Source of the DNA: Eumeta japonica
Lineage: Eukaryota > Arthropoda > Insecta > Lepidoptera > Psychidae
Assembly: GCA_005406025.1 (NCBI GenBank)
Contig: BGZK01000214.1
Span: forward strand, 526,759-590,758
Direction of reading: 5' to 3'
Length of the DNA stretch: 64,000 bases
The translations under genes were made by a program, and so were the position numbers. Position 1 is the first letter of the stretch. Every line of letters starts with the position of its first letter. The notes under the pieces were generated by a model. It made no database searches. It was not told the origin of the DNA and saw only the letters and a list, made by a program, of their open reading frames with translations. Of the stretch, positions 61,470 through 64,000 are shown one piece after another.

Positions 61470-62962
61470 ACTTACTGAACCGACCCCATCGACTTCTAAG
61501 GAATGATACTCTTCGAAACTACAGTAAACAATTTTGGATAAACTGCACTAGATTATGATAGAATGAATGAAAGAATTTTGATAGCGGGATATGTTAGTAT
61601 CACGTTCGGAGAGACTTTGTAAGGGAATACGAGTGTCGATTATTATGTCAGACTAATTTTAAAGGTGTTTGCGTAGCTTTCACATAATTCATTTATTTGA
61701 AACCCTTTCGAAGCTTGCGTTTGTGCAAGGTAATCTTTTGAACACATCCATATCCTTTATTTATTTCTATGTATGTTTATTTATATATGATATATTTGCT
61801 ATATTTCCCTTCCTGACAATAGTCATCTAAAAGTGACGACATCCACAGAAAATAAATTTTGCAAAGAAAATCCATAAAATCCATGACGACTAAGAATTTT
61901 TCAAAATATTTTTGAAATAAGTACTAAAACATCTTCGCGTGAATGAAATTTATAACAAATAGACAATTTCGGTATCAGATTGTCAAACGAAGGCCAAAGA
62001 CCATTTTTTAATTTTCTTGTCATATGGAATATACTTCAGTACTAGCGACGATATATCAACATTGGGATATTTTAGGCTAATATGTGCTGTTTGAATATGC
62101 CTATATGAATATTACTTTACCTGAAATTTTGCCAACCTGTTTGGTGATATGTTTTTCTTATATTTTCACTTTGAAATTGCAAACTATTGTTTGCAAAATC
62201 TAAACATGTAAATACAGTTATATGTACAACTGTACCTGTATCAAAGTGGTTAGGTTGACACTTTGTAAAATTCTTACATATTTATAACTTTTATCAGTCA
62301 TGTTCGGCTTAGTGGATTATTTCAGATTTTAATGTTCTTTTGAGGCTTAGGACTGTTAGATTTGAATTATTTCAGATTTTGAGACTTTTCTCTGGCTTCT
62401 ACATATTTATGAATTTTTACGCTTTTTTTATCTTCATTATAATTTAAATTGTATTCTGAAACATATTTCATTTCTCGTAATAGCTTTATATTGGAATGTG
62501 ATTGTGAATAATAATTGAATTCAAAACATCTATAATCGAATTTCTTGCTCTTTTTCCTTCAAACTGCCTACAAAGAAGGGGTAATTTTAAATATTTTATT
62601 TTTAACAATATTATGACATATTTGAATTTTATAGTAATGATTGTAATATTTTGCCCATAAAAATATGTATAGAATTACTGAGATATCAGCTATATAAATT
62701 TACTAAAGAATTGTATTATAAATAATGTAATTTATATAAAGTGCAAATATAATCCTTAGGAATAAATTTTATTATTATATTAATACAGTGTATAAGTTTA
62801 AAAATGTAAGCCTAGGAATAAGCTTTTTATTGTTTTATATTTTATTACTTTTTATTTCTTATTTTATATGAAAATAATTTTTTAAATTGTACATGATGTT
62901 TGTTTCATTTCTTCTCCGAAGTGGTATATATAATGATATATATATATATCGCATATCCATAA

Positions 62963-63178
62963 TAAAATAATTATATCATAATATATTGCATATAAATATA
63001 CACTTACAAATATATATATCTTTTTGCTATATACATATATACAGTTACTATATATATGAAGTAAAATTCATAATAATATTTATTGCATTTGTAGTTATAA
63101 TCATTGCATTTGTAATTATGACAATCATTTAGGAAAAAAATTAACAAAGACAAAAAAATGTATTTGATATAATCATTT

Positions 63179-63251
<73 letters not shown>

Positions 63252-63333
63252 AGTGTATGTTTGTATGGATTTAGTAAAAGATATATTTTTGTAAGTGTAT
63301 ATTATATGCAATATATTGTGATATAATTATTTA
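62963..63333. repeat. Large A+T foldback with ~60-bp arms around a TA microsatellite
   Basis: Arms 62963-63024 and 63276-63333 are inverted copies with few differences (the left arm starts TAAAATAATTATATCA; the right arm inverted starts TAAATAATTATATCAC). The ~250-bp spacer contains (TA)n at about 63181-63250. It looks like a foldback or MITE that has grown a microsatellite. Confidence 0.8.
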
Positions 63334-63336
63334 TTT

Positions 63337-63368
63337 CAAGGTGATAATCATGTTTATGTATATCACCT

Positions 63369-63412
<44 letters not shown>
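63337..63412. repeat. Small hairpin followed by TA microsatellite
   Basis: CAAGGTGATA at 63337-63346 pairs with TATCACCTTG at 63361-63370. A TA run then extends to about 63410. Confidence 0.85.
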
Positions 63413-63413
<1 letters not shown>

Positions 63414-64000
63414 AAATATCGAAATAAATCACTATGACAAAACTTAATGATAAAATTATACAATAATTACATTATAATTCCTCACAAACTAACGAAATAA
63501 AAAAACATATGTTTAGATAATTTAAATTTGCTCACTGTACTTGCAGCTAGGCGTAAATGTTTGACGGAAAGTGCAAGAAATCTAAAATGGGGCGTTTTGA
63601 CGCCTCGGCTTTGTATCTGTTTTAGTAAAATAAGTATGTTTAGTGTCAGGAATATAATTATTTTCAAGTCTTGAATAGTGTTACGAAAAGTTATGTGGTT
63701 TTCGTAATAAAATAGTGAATATTATTATATTGTATGTTCACTGAAATGAGTGATGTAATTACAGCACAGGTTGTGCAACTTTCCAATTATGTTCCCGTTA
63801 GAATACTAAGTCTGTGATAATGTGACTATTTAATATGTAATTAGAATCTAATTGACAATCAAAAAAAAATACATTAATATGATAAATATCAACATTTCAG
63901 TCTATTTTACAAAATTTGTGATTAGGGGCGCTTTGCGATTAAAACTCAAGGGAGGTGTGGCCAAAGGAGGAACTATTTTTGGGTGCGCGTTCCAGTGGTT

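Larger units (their letters stand above)
48052..64000 (+). other. Mkp3: Mkp3 intron 2 or later, to the window end
   Basis: No DSP catalytic exon is seen. The region alternates A+T-rich DNA with CpG-rich patches (50640-51300, 51640-52010, 53100-53420, 54290-54520) and repeats: a mariner-like MITE, SINE-like fragments, the piggyBac relic, tandem arrays and a large A+T foldback. I see nothing nameable in 48100-50600, 52050-53000, 54900-56200, 57490-58020 and 61500-62930. Confidence 0.65.

Noticed and set aside
1..64000. CRISPR arrays, operons, tRNA or rRNA genes
   Set aside because: The window is an intron-rich eukaryotic locus. No spaced identical repeats of CRISPR type and no tRNA T-loop/D-loop pair were found by eye.

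Overview
The window is eukaryotic nuclear DNA, about two-thirds A+T with CpG-rich patches, holding spliced genes and many decayed transposons. An insect, most likely a butterfly or moth, fits best. The three genes read like insect orthologues. The dispersed repeats include the 'CTGGCCAAG..GTCGGAC ... GAACCCTAAAAA' family and the 'GAAGTCGTGGGCGGAAGCTAGT' end, both of which I know from lepidopteran genomes (this is memory, not a search).

Layout. (1) 1-3180, plus strand: the last three coding exons of Keap1, the Kelch-propeller adaptor that holds Nrf2/CncC, followed by a 3'UTR. (2) 3180-12350: about 9 kb of gene-free DNA with small foldbacks, a 23-bp minisatellite, a SINE-like element with a MITE nested in it, and repeat debris. 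(3) 12352-22602, minus strand: a complete six-exon gene whose joined CDS is 3828 bp (1275 aa) with all splice phases consistent. I read it as FLASH/CASP8AP2, the histone pre-mRNA processing scaffold, from its N-terminal coiled coil, DIYSDLD motif and C-terminal SUMO-interaction motifs. (4) 22603-24265: a divergent intergenic region. (5) 24266-48051 and beyond, plus strand: the first two coding exons of Mkp3 (DUSP6/7/9 family ERK phosphatase), separated by a 23.3-kb intron. The rhodanese/kinase-binding half is here; the catalytic half is not seen and probably lies past 64000. (6) 48052-64000: the next Mkp3 intron, with CpG-rich patches, a mariner-like MITE, a broken piggyBac-type transposase (59126-61469), an unusual tandem array abutting it, and a large A+T foldback.

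Keap1 and FLASH are convergent, and FLASH and Mkp3 are divergent. There is no operon-like logic. The genes serve oxidative-stress sensing, histone mRNA 3'-end formation and ERK feedback respectively.

Mobile DNA recognised: a three-copy TA-flanked MITE family (~155 bp, 19-bp inverted ends), a 623-bp pogo/Tigger-like element in FLASH intron 1, a 5'-truncated jockey-type LINE with a readable YADD motif, the piggyBac relic, a mariner-like MITE, two copies of a GGGGTG-ended MITE, SINE-like fragments, and several diverged tandem arrays. I found no convincing wholly new system. The least explained items are the foldback at 62963-63333, the array that supplies the start of the piggyBac reading frame, the 63-bp coding repeat inside FLASH, and the possible internal Mkp3 start upstream of exon 2.
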